DNA from: Volvox africanus
Taxonomy: Eukaryota > Chlorophyta > Chlorophyceae > Chlamydomonadales > Volvocaceae
Reading direction: 5' to 3'
NCBI GenBank assembly: GCA_030268105.1
Contig: BSDZ01000080.1
Span: 3,101,501-3,165,500, forward strand
DNA: 64,000 nucleotides
A program made the position numbers and the translations under genes. A model generated the notes under the pieces. That model worked only from the letters and a program-made list of their open reading frames with translations, did no database searches and had not been told where the DNA came from. How positions within the stretch are numbered: the stretch's first letter is position 1; each line of letters starts with the position of its first letter. Of the stretch, positions 22,501 to 33,800 are shown in pieces.

Positions 22501-25500
22501 TGCTGCGCAGGGCCCTCTCCACATCCACCACCAGCAGCGCAACATGAACCTGCGCAAGGGAGCGCAGGGTGGCCTGACGGGACATGGAGGCTACCTCGCC
22601 ACCCACGTCGTCATAGCTGCACTGGCACCACCGGAGATGGAACGGAAGGCGGGCCAAAGGCGGTCGTAAGACTTTGGGAGAGTATGGCGGTGCAGTGGTT
22701 TATCAACCCTGAACCATGAATGGCATGTATGTTGAAGACAACCGCACCAATCATTTGAGGAGGAAGACGTCAAGAGACGGAAGGAGCCAAGGGATTGCAA
22801 ACATGTCAAGCTATGCAGGTGCGGGCTGTTCGTTGAGCTGCACAGCAAGGAAGTAATGATGGAATGAAAGGGTGCGCGGTGCGGGAGGCGAATATGCCTC
22901 AAGCCGCGAACGGAGTATGCTCGCAGTGGATCGAACAACGGGGGCGACAGACAGACAGACAGAGAGAACAGACAAACAGACAGACAGACAGAGAGGTGAC
23001 TCATTATGGGCATTTGGGAATCCGCAGTCAAATTCAATGGGCATTTGTACAGCACCCTGCACGGCCATAGGCAGGTGTAGCGGCAATGCCACCGACCTGG
23101 CGGTGCGGCCAACTCCGATCCAGCCCGCGGTGTCAATTAACTCCACAGGCTGGTTGCCGTACATCCATGATGCGCGTACGGCGTCCCTAGTGAGGCCCGG
23201 CTCCGGCCCTGTCAGCGCGCGCTCCTCCCCGACAAGGCGGTTCAGCAGCGTGGATTTACCCTACTCCAAACCGGGTGGGCACGGAAGGAGGAGACAGCGA
23301 GCGAAGTGCATTCAAAACATCGCAACTGCCTAACCCAAACAACCGATATACAACAATCAGCCGAATCCGGTGGTATCGGCAGGACCTCTGATAGAGATCG
23401 GAAAGAACGCATGGAGAGCGCATTGAATGCCGTCCACATGTCTGTGTGGCGCATGCATACGATGAGCCGCTCTGGCCAGTTGATTTCGCGTCCACGTACA
23501 CCGATTCTATCCGGCAAGCCAGTCGGACCCCAGGGACATAAAATGCCTCCTATACGGGGAAACCTGATAACATGAACCCGCATCAGCATCACACCTCGGG
23601 GGGCCCTCACGAAATGGACAAGCGCTTACCGCGTTGGGCAGTCCCATGATGGCCAGCTTCAATACACCTCCAGAGGCTCCGCTGTCGCAGCCCGCAATGC
23701 TGACACCATCACCGGCTACCGTACTTCCATTGTCCTCTGCCGCCTCCGTCGCCGTCGCCGTATCTGCACCTTGACGTCTGCGAAACAGTAATCTACGGCG
23801 CGGTCCCCGCAGTGACAGTCGCACACGGCGGCTTTCCGCTCCTTCCGCTGATCCGTCCTGCGGCAGGGTCGAGGTCTCACGTCCATCATCCGCTACCGCT
23901 GCCACCACCCCAGTGCCACGCGGGCTCCCGCTTGGACTGCCGCTCCCAGACGCAGCCTCCGCCGCAGCGTTTCCGTCGGCCTCTGCCTTTGCAGCTAGCT
24001 GCTCTGTCAATGCGTCAATATGCGGCTGCAGGGCTGTGTACAGGTCCGCCAGGCCGTCACCGGTGGTCGCGGAGACAGCAACCGGCTCTCCAAAACCCAA
24101 CCGGTAACAGTCATACACCGTCTGTGGCATCTCTGCATCGGCCAGTGTGGGCCAGGGCGCGACGAGCGAAAAGCATGGGGAGGGGCCAGGTCAGCCATAC
24201 CAAGCGAGCTCTTCCCGTCTTAAACATTCTTTGAATCCAGTACATAATACATTATATACATTATATACAATGTATATATATATATGTGTGTGTGTGTATT
24301 ATATCTTCCAAGACCTTACCCTCCCTGGCCTTGGCTCCCTCCGCCTTGTTGGCGACCACTAGCACTTGATCCCGAGGGACGTGACTTGCCAGCCACTTAG
24401 CAACTTCCTCGTCGGCGGGAAGGACACCGTCCCTGGAAATGGCGATGAGGACAGGGCGTGCTTCTAAATTGTTAAGCACGGAATTAGGAGTGAGGAGGGA
24501 AGGATGGAGGAGAGGCGGAGTAGGCTACGACTGCGACTGCCACGGCTAATGCTGAGGCAACCGGATCCTGCTAAGGGCTTTCCCCGAGCATGACCAGTAA
24601 ACGAGATATTCTCGTGTCCCAAGAGCAAGAACGCAGAAGCCGTCTGAGCCGGTCATGATGGGTTTGTGCGGGGCAGCAAGTGTGCAGGTGCGTACTCCGT
24701 TCTGCACCGGACTCCGACTCATGATGGGATGAGCCGCGGCGGTGGCAAAACACCCAGAACTACCAGGTTGACACGCAATAACGTACACTTGCGAGACTGC
24801 AACGAGCTGCCGTATAGGAATCTCGGCCCATTGGCGCGCTGTTTGTGTCACTGCCGGTTTGATGAGTGTTGCCCATCCCACAACGCCGAAGAAACGCAGC
24901 GGACACCAGGCACATCACCCACTTTGCATCTAAGACCAGCAGCGCTAGGTGGCATTGGCGCAACAGTGCGCCGGTGATGACGGTGGCGCGGGCCTGTGCA
25001 GGTGGGGTAACGGCAAGGGACGTGACGGGGAAGGAGATATGAAGGAAGATGCCGATTGATCCACGGCAATAGACATGTTCCGTACTCCTCCTCAGTCCGG
25101 TATAATGTACTTTTCACGGTCGATTAACTTTCCTTAAGGCGTGGTCGTCTACTAATTAGCCAGGTGAAGGCAGCATCCCACTTACAACCTTCCCTACGCT
25201 CGTATCATCAAGGGAGGCCCCACCAGAGCCCAGATGCCCATCAGTCATTCATGCTGCGAGTTTCATCTCATCGCTTCAAATGCTACGTGACTGTGCCATC
25301 CCCGCAATCCCGTTCCGCTGTTCACAAGGCTCGACCCACATTGATGCTCCCCCGGTTGCTTCCCCCCCGCGGTTCTAGTCCCGAAGTGTCTGCGGCGCGA
25401 AACACCAGGTCCCCCAGCTGCGCCCTTCCCTCCTGGTAGTCACGAGTGACGTGGCTGTTCGGGGTGTCGTAAACCTGGCAGAACAAAACCAAGGAGCGAT

Positions 25501-26496
25501 TGTTTCAACGTGCGGTTGATGCACAATGCGAAAGGCAGGCTTAGCGACCGGTAGTGCAAGAGAGGGAGGTGAAAGGTGGCAAAATCAAGGAGGGCGGCGT
25601 CTGACGTGCGCACTAATCAATTACGGCAAGTTGATGAGCGGCCCTGCCCTGCCTAGGGGAGGACTGGGAGGGTTGTGCAGTCGTTGACTAGATTGGCGGC
25701 AGGGCCTGCTCGTCAGCCAGCTGTACGAGTGGAAGCATCATGTGGGATCTCTGATGCGCCACCCGGTGACCATCATGAATCCAAACTATACCCGCCCTAC
25801 CACTTACTAGTGCCGCCCGCCGCCGTAGCAGACGATTAAAAAGTGCCGACTTGCCCACATTTGGCCTGCCCACGAGGGCGACCTGGAAGACAGCGACGTG
25901 CGATTACGACGGGGCAGGGCACCACCGTCCCATGGGTCGGCGCTCCGTTCTTTATCCATGAACTGAACATGAAAGATGGTTGACAATTTACAGCAGCAAT
26001 CGCAAACGTAATAATGGACGCAAGCGGATTGCCGTGTGCGTCAGTGCATGTGCGCAAGCTGCTCGGGTCAGCAAGCTGCCGCTACCCAAATACTAGAAAG
26101 GTTACTGCACGGCCACACGCAACCACGACTCCCGATGCCATGAGGTATCCGAAAGTTGGGTGTTTTCATGAAGGAACTTCGCCACAGTGTCAAGTCCGCG
26201 CATTTGGTGCCATGAATACCGAATTAGACAGAGGTTACGCAAGTCCCCAAACCCCACTATGCTACAACTGTCGCATAACTCGGTGTAGGGACCCTGTGAT
26301 GGCCTATGAGTACGCACAACAGATTTATCCTTGCCTTAGGCAACAGGTCATTGTCAACGCGCTGCTGGATTTCGTGCTCCCGTGCTCCTGCAGCGCGCCG
26401 CACTCCTCTCGCCGCCTGTTTGAAAGGTGCTTCCAGCATTGTAATGCCCACCGACTGAGACAAAAGACGAATGACGCATGTTGTCCGACCGTGCAT
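19504..26496 (-). CDS. DER: Der/EngA-type double GTPase with long C-terminal extension, probably organellar
   Basis: Minus-strand model, 12 exons: 26496..26335, 25882..25808, 25474..25340, 24993..24923, 24432..24320, 24132..23630, 23260..23097, 22616..22496, 22285..22166, 21994..21858, 21409..21161, 20701..19504, giving 1015 aa. Der proteins assemble the large ribosomal subunit; plant homologs act in plastids. GTPase 1 has GRPNVGKS (residues 59-66), a DTSG in place of DTGG, and NKAE in place of NKxD. GTPase 2 has GLPNAGKS, DTAGW and a canonical NKMD. The KH-like domain follows (residues about 530-617: RLNNFIAKL ... [27 protein letters not shown], shown in two pieces). An Arg-rich, Ser/Gly-rich tail of about 400 residues lies in the last exon. 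An acidic, disordered-looking linker of about 100 residues separates the two GTPases. Intron 1 appears to use GC-AG. The 54-residue first exon is Arg/Ala-rich and could be a transit peptide. The exon 12 acceptor is weak. Confidence 0.88.
22946..22995. repeat. (GACA)n microsatellite
   Basis: Imperfect tetranucleotide GACA/CAGA repeat inside the Der intron between exons 7 and 8 (22617-23096). Confidence 0.85.
24250..24299. repeat. (TA)n(TG)n dinucleotide tract
   Basis: An AT-rich stretch grading into TATATATATA and then TGTGTGTGTG, inside the short Der intron between exons 5 and 6 (24133-24319). Confidence 0.85.
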
Positions 26497-26819
26497 ACCA
26501 AAGGTACCGTCGCCTGCGTAGGTTATGCCGTAATTGTGCCTCTTCGAAGTACGGGGCGAGGAACATCATTAAACTTGTGATAAAGCATTTCGGATTTCTA
26601 GTGTGAAGTTGGAGAGTAATGAGTGTGCGAGTTTGGAAGGCAGATTGCTTGTCATGGCGCAATCGGGCCCTCTACGGCAAATGCCGTTGCCAACATACAA
26701 CAGCCAAGGGGAATCATAACACATTGTAATGCGACATGTATAGAAATTATTTAAACGTAAATTGAATATATTTCTTACGCGTTGAGCGTTGTTGCACTTC
26801 AACTCTCGCAACGACCATC
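26497..26819. promoter_or_regulatory. Divergent promoter region of the Der gene and the phosphate carrier gene
   Basis: 323 bp separate the two proposed start codons, which face away from each other. The right half is AT-rich (TAGAAATTATTTAAACG), unlike the exons. Both products act in organelles, so a shared promoter is plausible but unproven. Confidence 0.4.
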
Positions 26820-28728
26820 ATGGCGCCCCAGACCAGCATTAGCTGCATGTCGGCGGCGCTCGCTACGATGCAGCCGAAGCAGGAGAAGCCTGCTATGCCA
26901 GTTCCATCTGCGCTGGGGACTGCCCTGAACACCGGTGTGCTCAGCAAGATGGTTGCGGCCAGCGCTGCAGAGCCAGCTAAGAAGATTCAGCTCTATAGCA
27001 GGTATGTTTATGAAGTTGGATGAAGTGTACAAAGGTCGCGCAGGCTGATAGTTGGAAGTAACTGTTCAATCAACGAATGCTCGGTGTTGCAGCGAATACT
27101 ACTGGACTTGCGCACTGGGCGGTGTTGCGAGCTGCGGTCTTACCCATATGGGTGTGACCCCACTGGATGTGGTCAAGTGCAACATTCAGACGAACCCGGC
27201 AAAGTACAAGGGCATTTCAAACGGCTTCCGCGTTCTTGTGTCGGAGGCGGGCGTGGCTGGCCTTTTCAAGGGCTGGGTGCCCACCCTGATTGGCTACTCA
27301 GCTCAGGGTGCTTGCAAGTTCGGTCTTTACGAATATTTTAAGAAGTAAGTTGTGGGGAAAGCGTAGCTCGAGTTGTTTCAATCACGCCCATCGAGCGCGC
27401 TCTGAGGGCTTTGCCACGTGACCCGGTGCAGGACCTACTCTGACATGGCCGGTGAGGAGCTGGCTAAGAAGTACCAAAGCGCGATCTACCTTGCGGGATC
27501 CGCCAGTGCAGAGTTCTTTGCGGACATCGCACTTTGCCCCTTCGAGGCAGTCAAGGTATGTCCCTCGCGTCATAACCCATGGCACCTGGTTTATAGAGCA
27601 TGTTGTAAGGGTCCTTACTTATTATTAACTCCTTTAACCTTCCAGGTCAAGGTCCAGACCGTTCCAGGGTTCGCGCGTGGTATGGCGGACGGTTTCCCTA
27701 AGTTCGTTGCCCTTGAAGGCACCGCTGGGTAAGTGCGAAGACCCTGATGGGGTCGGCCGGCCCATAGTTGGATGTTGTCTAGTTATCTGCTCCATGGATG
27801 TTTCTCCCATTTGGAACTTGCGCAAGACGCCTGACAACGGTGCCTGTCCTGCAAGCCAGCCTATGATAGCAGCGGAATCACACCCCATTCGAAACCGCGG
27901 GGGTGTAATAGTTTGAAAGGCGCTTGTTGGAATACGGATTGAAGCTCCCTTCACGACCATATGAACCTACAGTTTGTTCAAGGGCCTCAAGCCGCTGTGG
28001 GGTCGCCAGATCCCGTACACGATGATGAAGTTTGGCGCGTTTGAGAACACCGTGCAGCTGTTGTACAAGCACGTTGTGCCCAAGCCGAAGTCGGAGTGCA
28101 CGAAGGGAGAGCAGCTGGGTGTGTCGTTCGCCGCTGGTTACATTGCTGGTGTCTTCTGCGCAGTCGTCTCACACCCAGCTGACAACCTTGTATCCAAGCT
28201 CAATGCCCAGAAGGGTGCCACGGCTGGAGACATCATTAAGGAAATGGGCTGGTATGCCCTTTTCACCCGCGGCCTTGGTCTGCGTATCATCATGATCGGC
28301 ACGCTGACTGGGCTACAGTGGGGCATCTACGATGCGTTCAAGGTACGCCCTTTGATGGTATCTAGTTAAGTCTCCTAGTAGGTGTTTGGGGTAGCTGGGT
28401 AAACAGTTATGTATATCCACTTGCAGGGTACCGGGCTATGTGTAAGGCAGTATCATAGCCCACGGATATTGGTGCTGGTTACGTTCATTGAGTTATTGAG
28501 AGTGTATGACCATTGCGACATGAGTTCGACATAAGCACTGGGATGATAGGCTAGAGCTATTTTGATTAACAGTATCGCGTACCTTCCTGACCTGGTAAAA
28601 CTCGGATGATCTCTGTGCAGCGGATCGTGTTTGCCTGCATAAAGTGCATTTCATGCTCTCGTACATCCCATTCGCAGGTGTCCTTCGGTTTGCCAACCAC
28701 TGGGTCGGTTGAGGAAAAGAAGAAGTAA
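26820..28728 (+). CDS. Mitochondrial phosphate carrier
   Basis: Model: join(26820..27001, 27093..27344, 27432..27555, 27646..27728, 27973..28342, 28678..28728), 353 aa. It belongs to the mitochondrial carrier family (SLC25A3/PiC type), which imports inorganic phosphate with protons across the inner membrane for ATP synthesis. Three repeats are visible, each with the carrier signature: PLDVVK (residues 84-89), PFEAVK, and the third-repeat variant HPADNLVSKLN typical of phosphate carriers. Other family blocks are GWVPTLIGYSAQGACKFGLYE and WGRQIPYTMMKFGAFE. The last exon gives SFGLPTTGSVEEKKK, the usual phosphate-carrier end, which supports the 28678 acceptor over a cryptic one at 28427. The first 60 residues are an Ala/Lys-rich leader. 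A TGTAA lies 275 bp after the stop. Confidence 0.96.
28433..28461 (+). repeat. Small inverted repeat in the last phosphate-carrier intron
   Basis: GGGCTATG (28433-28440) and its exact reverse complement CATAGCCC (28454-28461) flank a 13-nt loop, just after an acceptor-like TTGCAG at 28422-28427. It could mask or promote that cryptic site; this is inference only. Confidence 0.4.
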
Positions 28729-28901
28729 ATGGTGGATGTTTGAGCGATTGCAATGCGTGCGTTCGACAATTTGACTAGTTATCTAATTACCCCGTAAGAG
28801 TGGAGAGCTACATGGCTTACAGTGCTCATTTCCTAACCAAGTATTCCACGGCGAGTTGCGCTTGCTTGTTATTTTTTTTGCTGCGGATTTGTGGATGTAT
28901 T

Positions 28902-28906
28902 TTACA
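28902..28906 (-). terminator. Candidate TGTAA poly(A) signal for NTAN1
   Basis: TTACA on the plus strand reads TGTAA on the minus strand, 162 bp after the NTAN1 stop. Another copy lies at 28817-28821. Either would place the NTAN1 3' end inside the phosphate carrier 3' UTR. Confidence 0.4.
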
Positions 28907-29002
28907 CGTCATTGTGTGTGATTCGCTTAACAACCTGAGAAGGAAGATGGTCGTGGACAACTTGCTTTCAGATCATGGTCAAACGCTGCAGAACCCGTAG
29001 AC

Positions 29003-29007
29003 TGTAA
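29003..29007 (+). terminator. Candidate TGTAA poly(A) signal for the phosphate carrier
   Basis: TGTAA 275 bp after the stop codon at 28728, a usual 3' UTR length for volvocine genes. The whole gap to the convergent NTAN1 stop is 339 bp. Confidence 0.55.
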
Positions 29008-29067
29008 GAATCGTAAACAGTATGTCAATGAGGCACTCAGCCATTTCAGCATATGTTCAGCGTAATG

Positions 29068-30231
29068 TTAAATGACAGCCCGCCACCTACATCGGACGTA
29101 GTCTTCGTTCTCGTTGTTAAATGTGACATCATCAGCTCCCCATTCAAACCACGCATCAGGCACACTTGCTGTCCCTTCCTCGGCTAATTTAATAATGAAG
29201 CTGTAGGCTGCCTTAACGTCCTCTACAAAGTTGGGCGGCTCGTGATCAGGACTAGTACTGTTATTTCGCAAAAAGACTTCATCCGATGCCTTGAGTTGTT
29301 CAGCATAATAACGGAGGGAGAAGGGAGAAAGCCTCTGGCTCAGGAATCCAGAGATGCATAATCGTGAGGTCTCGGTATGAACGATATGGCGCAAGGCCCT
29401 GTTATAGCCGCGGCTGCTCCCGGCCGCAATGACATCGTGCGCAAAGCGGCGAGGCAACAAAGGCCCCCGATCGCCGAAGCCAGCTGGGCTTGGATCCACG
29501 CCCTCAAAACCTTCGACGGCTGTACAACGTACCACCAAACTCAAAGCGCAAGGCACACCCGCGCTGTCTGTGTTGTTCAAGTCCACACAGGCGAGCCGCA
29601 CGTTAAAGAACAGGTTACAGTCCTGAAACTGCCGTAATACCCCAGCCAGCGTGGCTGCACTCTCGCCGGTAGGCTCCCTGAAGGACCCCACCAGCCACAG
29701 GTTGGCGTTCTTCATGTGGCGAGGTAAGAGGTCCAGGATGCTCATATCCCGTGCAGCAAACCCACTATTGTAGTGGGCGGCCCTGGATGAGGCGTCAGCA
29801 AAATAGGACAATTTTACGCTATTGGCTTTGTATATTACGTGCGTCCGTGCAGGGCCCCGCCGTTGCTGGAAATCTTCATGCCTCGAGATTCCTCAAAAGG
29901 CAATTCAGTTGAAGTATCATGTAGGCACATGCGCGCCTTGGCGTTGGAGGTGCGCTTACCAGGCCTTACAGGTCGTATGGCATATCACTACAGCGATGAG
30001 GCACGTTGTAGCATCAGTGCTCCCTACATGCCAATGTTCCTGGCTGAAATCCACGAGCGCCTGCTCTCCCATCAGTGCGCATGCTGCACGGCAAGACGCA
30101 GGAAGGGGGAGGTCCACTGCTCTCTCGAGAAACTTCTTGTTGGCATCTCTTACAAGTGGATCTTGCACTAACTGTGTCACTGCGTCATTGTGGTCATCAA
30201 GGGGACCCATACTCGGTAGCACCAAGACCAT
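29068..30231 (-). CDS. NTAN1: Protein N-terminal asparagine amidohydrolase
   Basis: Minus-strand model: 30231..29960 and 29782..29068, 328 aa, one phase-2 intron. NTAN1 deamidates N-terminal Asn to Asp, which exposes the protein to arginylation and the N-degron pathway. The conserved nucleophile segment reads STDATTC, with Cys at residue 77, matching the Cys in the DDATTC block of animal NTAN1. Further family blocks are ANLWLVGSF, LSPFSLRYYAEQLK, and STSPDHEPPNFVEDVK near the C-terminus. Length agrees with the roughly 310-residue family. The ATG at 30231 is preceded three codons upstream by an in-frame GTG but no ATG. It faces the phosphate carrier gene tail to tail and the F-box gene head to head. 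Confidence 0.88.
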
Positions 30232-30826
30232 CCTTTCCACTCAACTAGTGATTACAGACAAGTGGCAGCGTTCCCACTATCGAACACACTTCGACTTCAG
30301 CAATGCAGCTTCATTTGGTCTACTAAGATGACAATATGACATCTTAGGAAAGGTTATCCTATGATAATTGATATCCCAAACTAATTTTTAAATAAACTTT
30401 ACAATTTAATACGAATTGAAATCCAATCTTGATTTTTAGTACATATTTATACAGTCGTACGTTGACCTCAAATCGTTAGTGAGCGAATGTTGTTATTATT
30501 CTGATGATGATGAATACAAGTTTGTTAACAATCTAGTGTTTTGTGTAATATATACGAAGTGCAAACAGCAGTACTACTCAAGTTGCCGTTATTACTCAAC
30601 GGTAAAACATTGTTGCAGGGAGCTATGGTCTATCGAGCTCACTATGATTGTTTATCTTCAGAGTAATGGCTCGGAAATCGACTTAAGCTGTGTTTTCTAA
30701 ATGTGTGTATCATTGGCACGAGTACCTCCTGCCTTTCAGTGGCTTTCGAAAGTGAGCGTTTACACCCAGACAATTATTACCTGAGCCGGTCATAGTTCTT
30801 AATTACATATATGTCATTGTAAATAT
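30232..30826. other. Divergent intergenic region with AT-rich core
   Basis: 595 bp between the NTAN1 start and the F-box gene start. 30340-30560 is AT-rich (AAACTAATTTTTAAATAAAC type). It should hold both promoters. No gene is visible; a 73-codon frame at 30479 has no support. Confidence 0.4.
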
Positions 30827-33800
30827 ATGGAGGCGAAGGATGGTGGAGGAACCAGCTCGTGGGCTTGCCTCAACCAGGACATTCTGGAGGTAAAGTGCCA
30901 GGGTAGCATATGAGGTGGTCGATTTATCATATGCACCAGTGTGTTTGGTATATAGTATGGGACCTCGGTCGTTTTGTTGTGCATGTGCTGCCTTTGCAAT
31001 TGTCAGGATGCAAGCACGATGAGATGCAAGTTCATTACACGATTTTTAAATCATCATTATAACTTTGTGCTTTTCACAATTTCAACCTGGAAGTTGTGGA
31101 ACCTGAAACACCCCTTAACCCTCGCCTTGCACGTCCAGCGCATCGGCTGTGAGCTTTCATTGCGGGAGATTCTTTCCGCTCGATTGGTGTGCCGCCAATG
31201 GTGCCAGCACGCGGCAGCAGCAGTCAAACGTTTGCCGCACGCCCATCAGCATAATCAACGCCAGCTTGTGGAGCTTGACGCGCAACCTGCCGGCAGAGAG
31301 GCTGCTTGGGAACGGTCCCTTGCCGCCTTGGCAGCTTGCTTGCCGCAACTCAGTGAAACCATGGGTAGGGGCTTCGACACGTAGAGTCTCGTTGATTGCA
31401 TGATATGATGTTCCTCCTGAATTCAGCAAGCTTAAGTATGATCGGATTCCTCATGGCTCGCATCCCACCATATCATTTGCACTATAGATGGTTATTAAGT
31501 CCTGGTTGGTGGTTCCCCCACCATAATTCAGTATAATTTCCCCGCGGCTTCAAATTACAAATACCTTGTTATGGTCTGGGAACGTCTTGTCCTTCACTGT
31601 AGTGTACGTGAGCAGCCGGGTGTCATCGGAACAGATGGCGGCACATCTGCGTAGCCTACCTGCCGCTCTCCTCGGCCTTACAAAGCTAGAGTTGCGCTAC
31701 ATCGTGCCCTCGTCCGTGCCCTGCCTGGGAACAGCCTTACATCAGCTGCAGCCCTCGCTTACAAACCTCACTGGCCTTGATACTTTGTATCTCATCATGG
31801 TAAGCCTTTGCATTTGCTGTGATATGACTGTATGTAATATCTTGTTCGCTGACAAACTCACGCCACCCGCTCGCCGTCAAGCCATGCTAGCCTGGGTGTC
31901 TTCATAGCTGCGCGCTCTTCCGGACGCCAAGGCCTCGCTATGTACATGCAGCCAAAGTGCCTGTAAAGGCAATCGGTCATTATGTCGCCCCTCGTATCTA
32001 ATGTTCGCCCGCCCACCTTGCCAGTTACCACCGAAGATACCGACGTCAACGCTCCACGCGACCTTAAACACCAGACCTGCGTGAAGCCGATCACAAGTAC
32101 GCCCACGCCTTCTTCGCGCCCTTCCACACCTTTTTTTCCGTTAGGGTACGTCACCTGAGCCTTCAGAGGTCGAAGCCGTGCTGCCTGCCCTCTCAGCGCT
32201 GCGTGATTTGAAGCTCTTGTCTGGCCTGCCTCAATACGGCTTCACAAACTCCAAACTGGAGGCGCTGGGCTGCGCCACGCAGCTGCAGCGGCTCCACCTG
32301 GAAGTCTCAGGCGTGGGGCAGGTGGACACGGGCCTCACGGCACTGTCGCGGCTGCGCCGCTTGCAGCAACTGTGGCTGGATGGTCTGGTAACGCTAGGGC
32401 CGGCAGTCATGTGCGCATTACAGCAGTTGCCAGAGCTGCAGGTAGGTTTCGGATTTGGGTTGTGTAGGGGACTCAAATGGACTGCAAGGGTTGCGTCGGA
32501 AAGACTCGACATCGCGTTAAATTTAAGAACCAGCATGAAGCCTTAGGGGCCGGCATTAGTCTGCAATCCCTGGGCGGTTAATGACGAACTGGTGCTGTCA
32601 ACAAGGAGGAGCCAATTGTGCAATGCTATAGGAAGGGACGGCTTGCAACCTAAAAGTTACGGCCGCAGTGATTGCGCCCTCTGCAGTGTAAGCTCGCAGC
32701 CGTAACCTGTTCCCATGGCCGCCGGAGCACTTTCATGGCCGCCGGAGCAACGCATGAAGTACCATATACCTTCACTTATGGTAATGTGTGGTAAAACGAC
32801 TTCCGGTAATCACGCCCTCACACACAGGAGTTACGTTTGGAGCTGGACAGTCCTCAACATATACCAGATCTATTTGCTTTGCCAGGCCTGAAGCGTCTAA
32901 GCTTGACATACCACGGCGATGAGTTGGATGAAGCTGATGACGGTCTGGCGCTTGACGGTGCAGTTGTGGTCAATAATGGTGGCGGCGGGAGCAGCAACAG
33001 TGCAGACTGGGATGCGCTCGGGCGCATTGTAGGGGGCCATTCAGATCGGCCTGTGCTGTGTGAGCTGGGCCTGCTGTGCTGCTCATTTCCAGCCGATCCT
33101 CTGCCCCGCCTTGCGCTATTGACTTCGCTGACCTCCCTGACGTTCTATGACTGCCGCTGGAAGGAGACGTCGCGTCCCACCACGGTGGCATTCTCCACAG
33201 TGATACGGGAGGAGCCCAGCCCTGAGCCTGGCGTAGGGACGGCGGCGGCCCCGACGCGGGTCAGTTCATGGGGCGTGCTTACAAGCCTCGTGGGCCTTCA
33301 GGGCTTTAGCATGGCACAGTGCGTGGTACCGGCCATTAGTGAATTTGATTTGGAGTCCCTGTCGGCCGCATGGCCAGGCGTCACATCCTTACAGCTGCAC
33401 AGTACAGGCTACAGTATCTCGCAGCTACCTCTTCGACCAGCGCGCTTTGGCGCATTCCTTTCACGTTGGCGCCGCCTTGAGGCTCTTACGTTAGGCGGCT
33501 CGTGGTGCAATGACCCGCGGGTTGCCCTAGACGTTTCGTTGCTACCCTGCAGCCTCACCAGCTTAATAATTAGCAGCGTCACATTGATAAACTCCGTGGC
33601 TGCCAAAGCCATCCTTCAGGACTGCCTGGATAAAAACACAGAAGTTACATCTTTGGCAACCGCGCCGACGTTTACAGAAGGGCAAGGCTGCCCACATGTT
33701 GACGACCAATGCTATGCTGATAAAGTAGAGGCGCCAGAAAGTTATCCAAGGCATGCCTCTGAAGTCGGGGTCATCGAGAACGCAGGTCATAGGAAAGGCG

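Noticed and set aside
28428..28500. Alternative last exon of the phosphate carrier after TTGCAG at 28427
   Set aside because: It would give an end unlike the family, whereas 28678 gives the conserved SFGLPTTG end.
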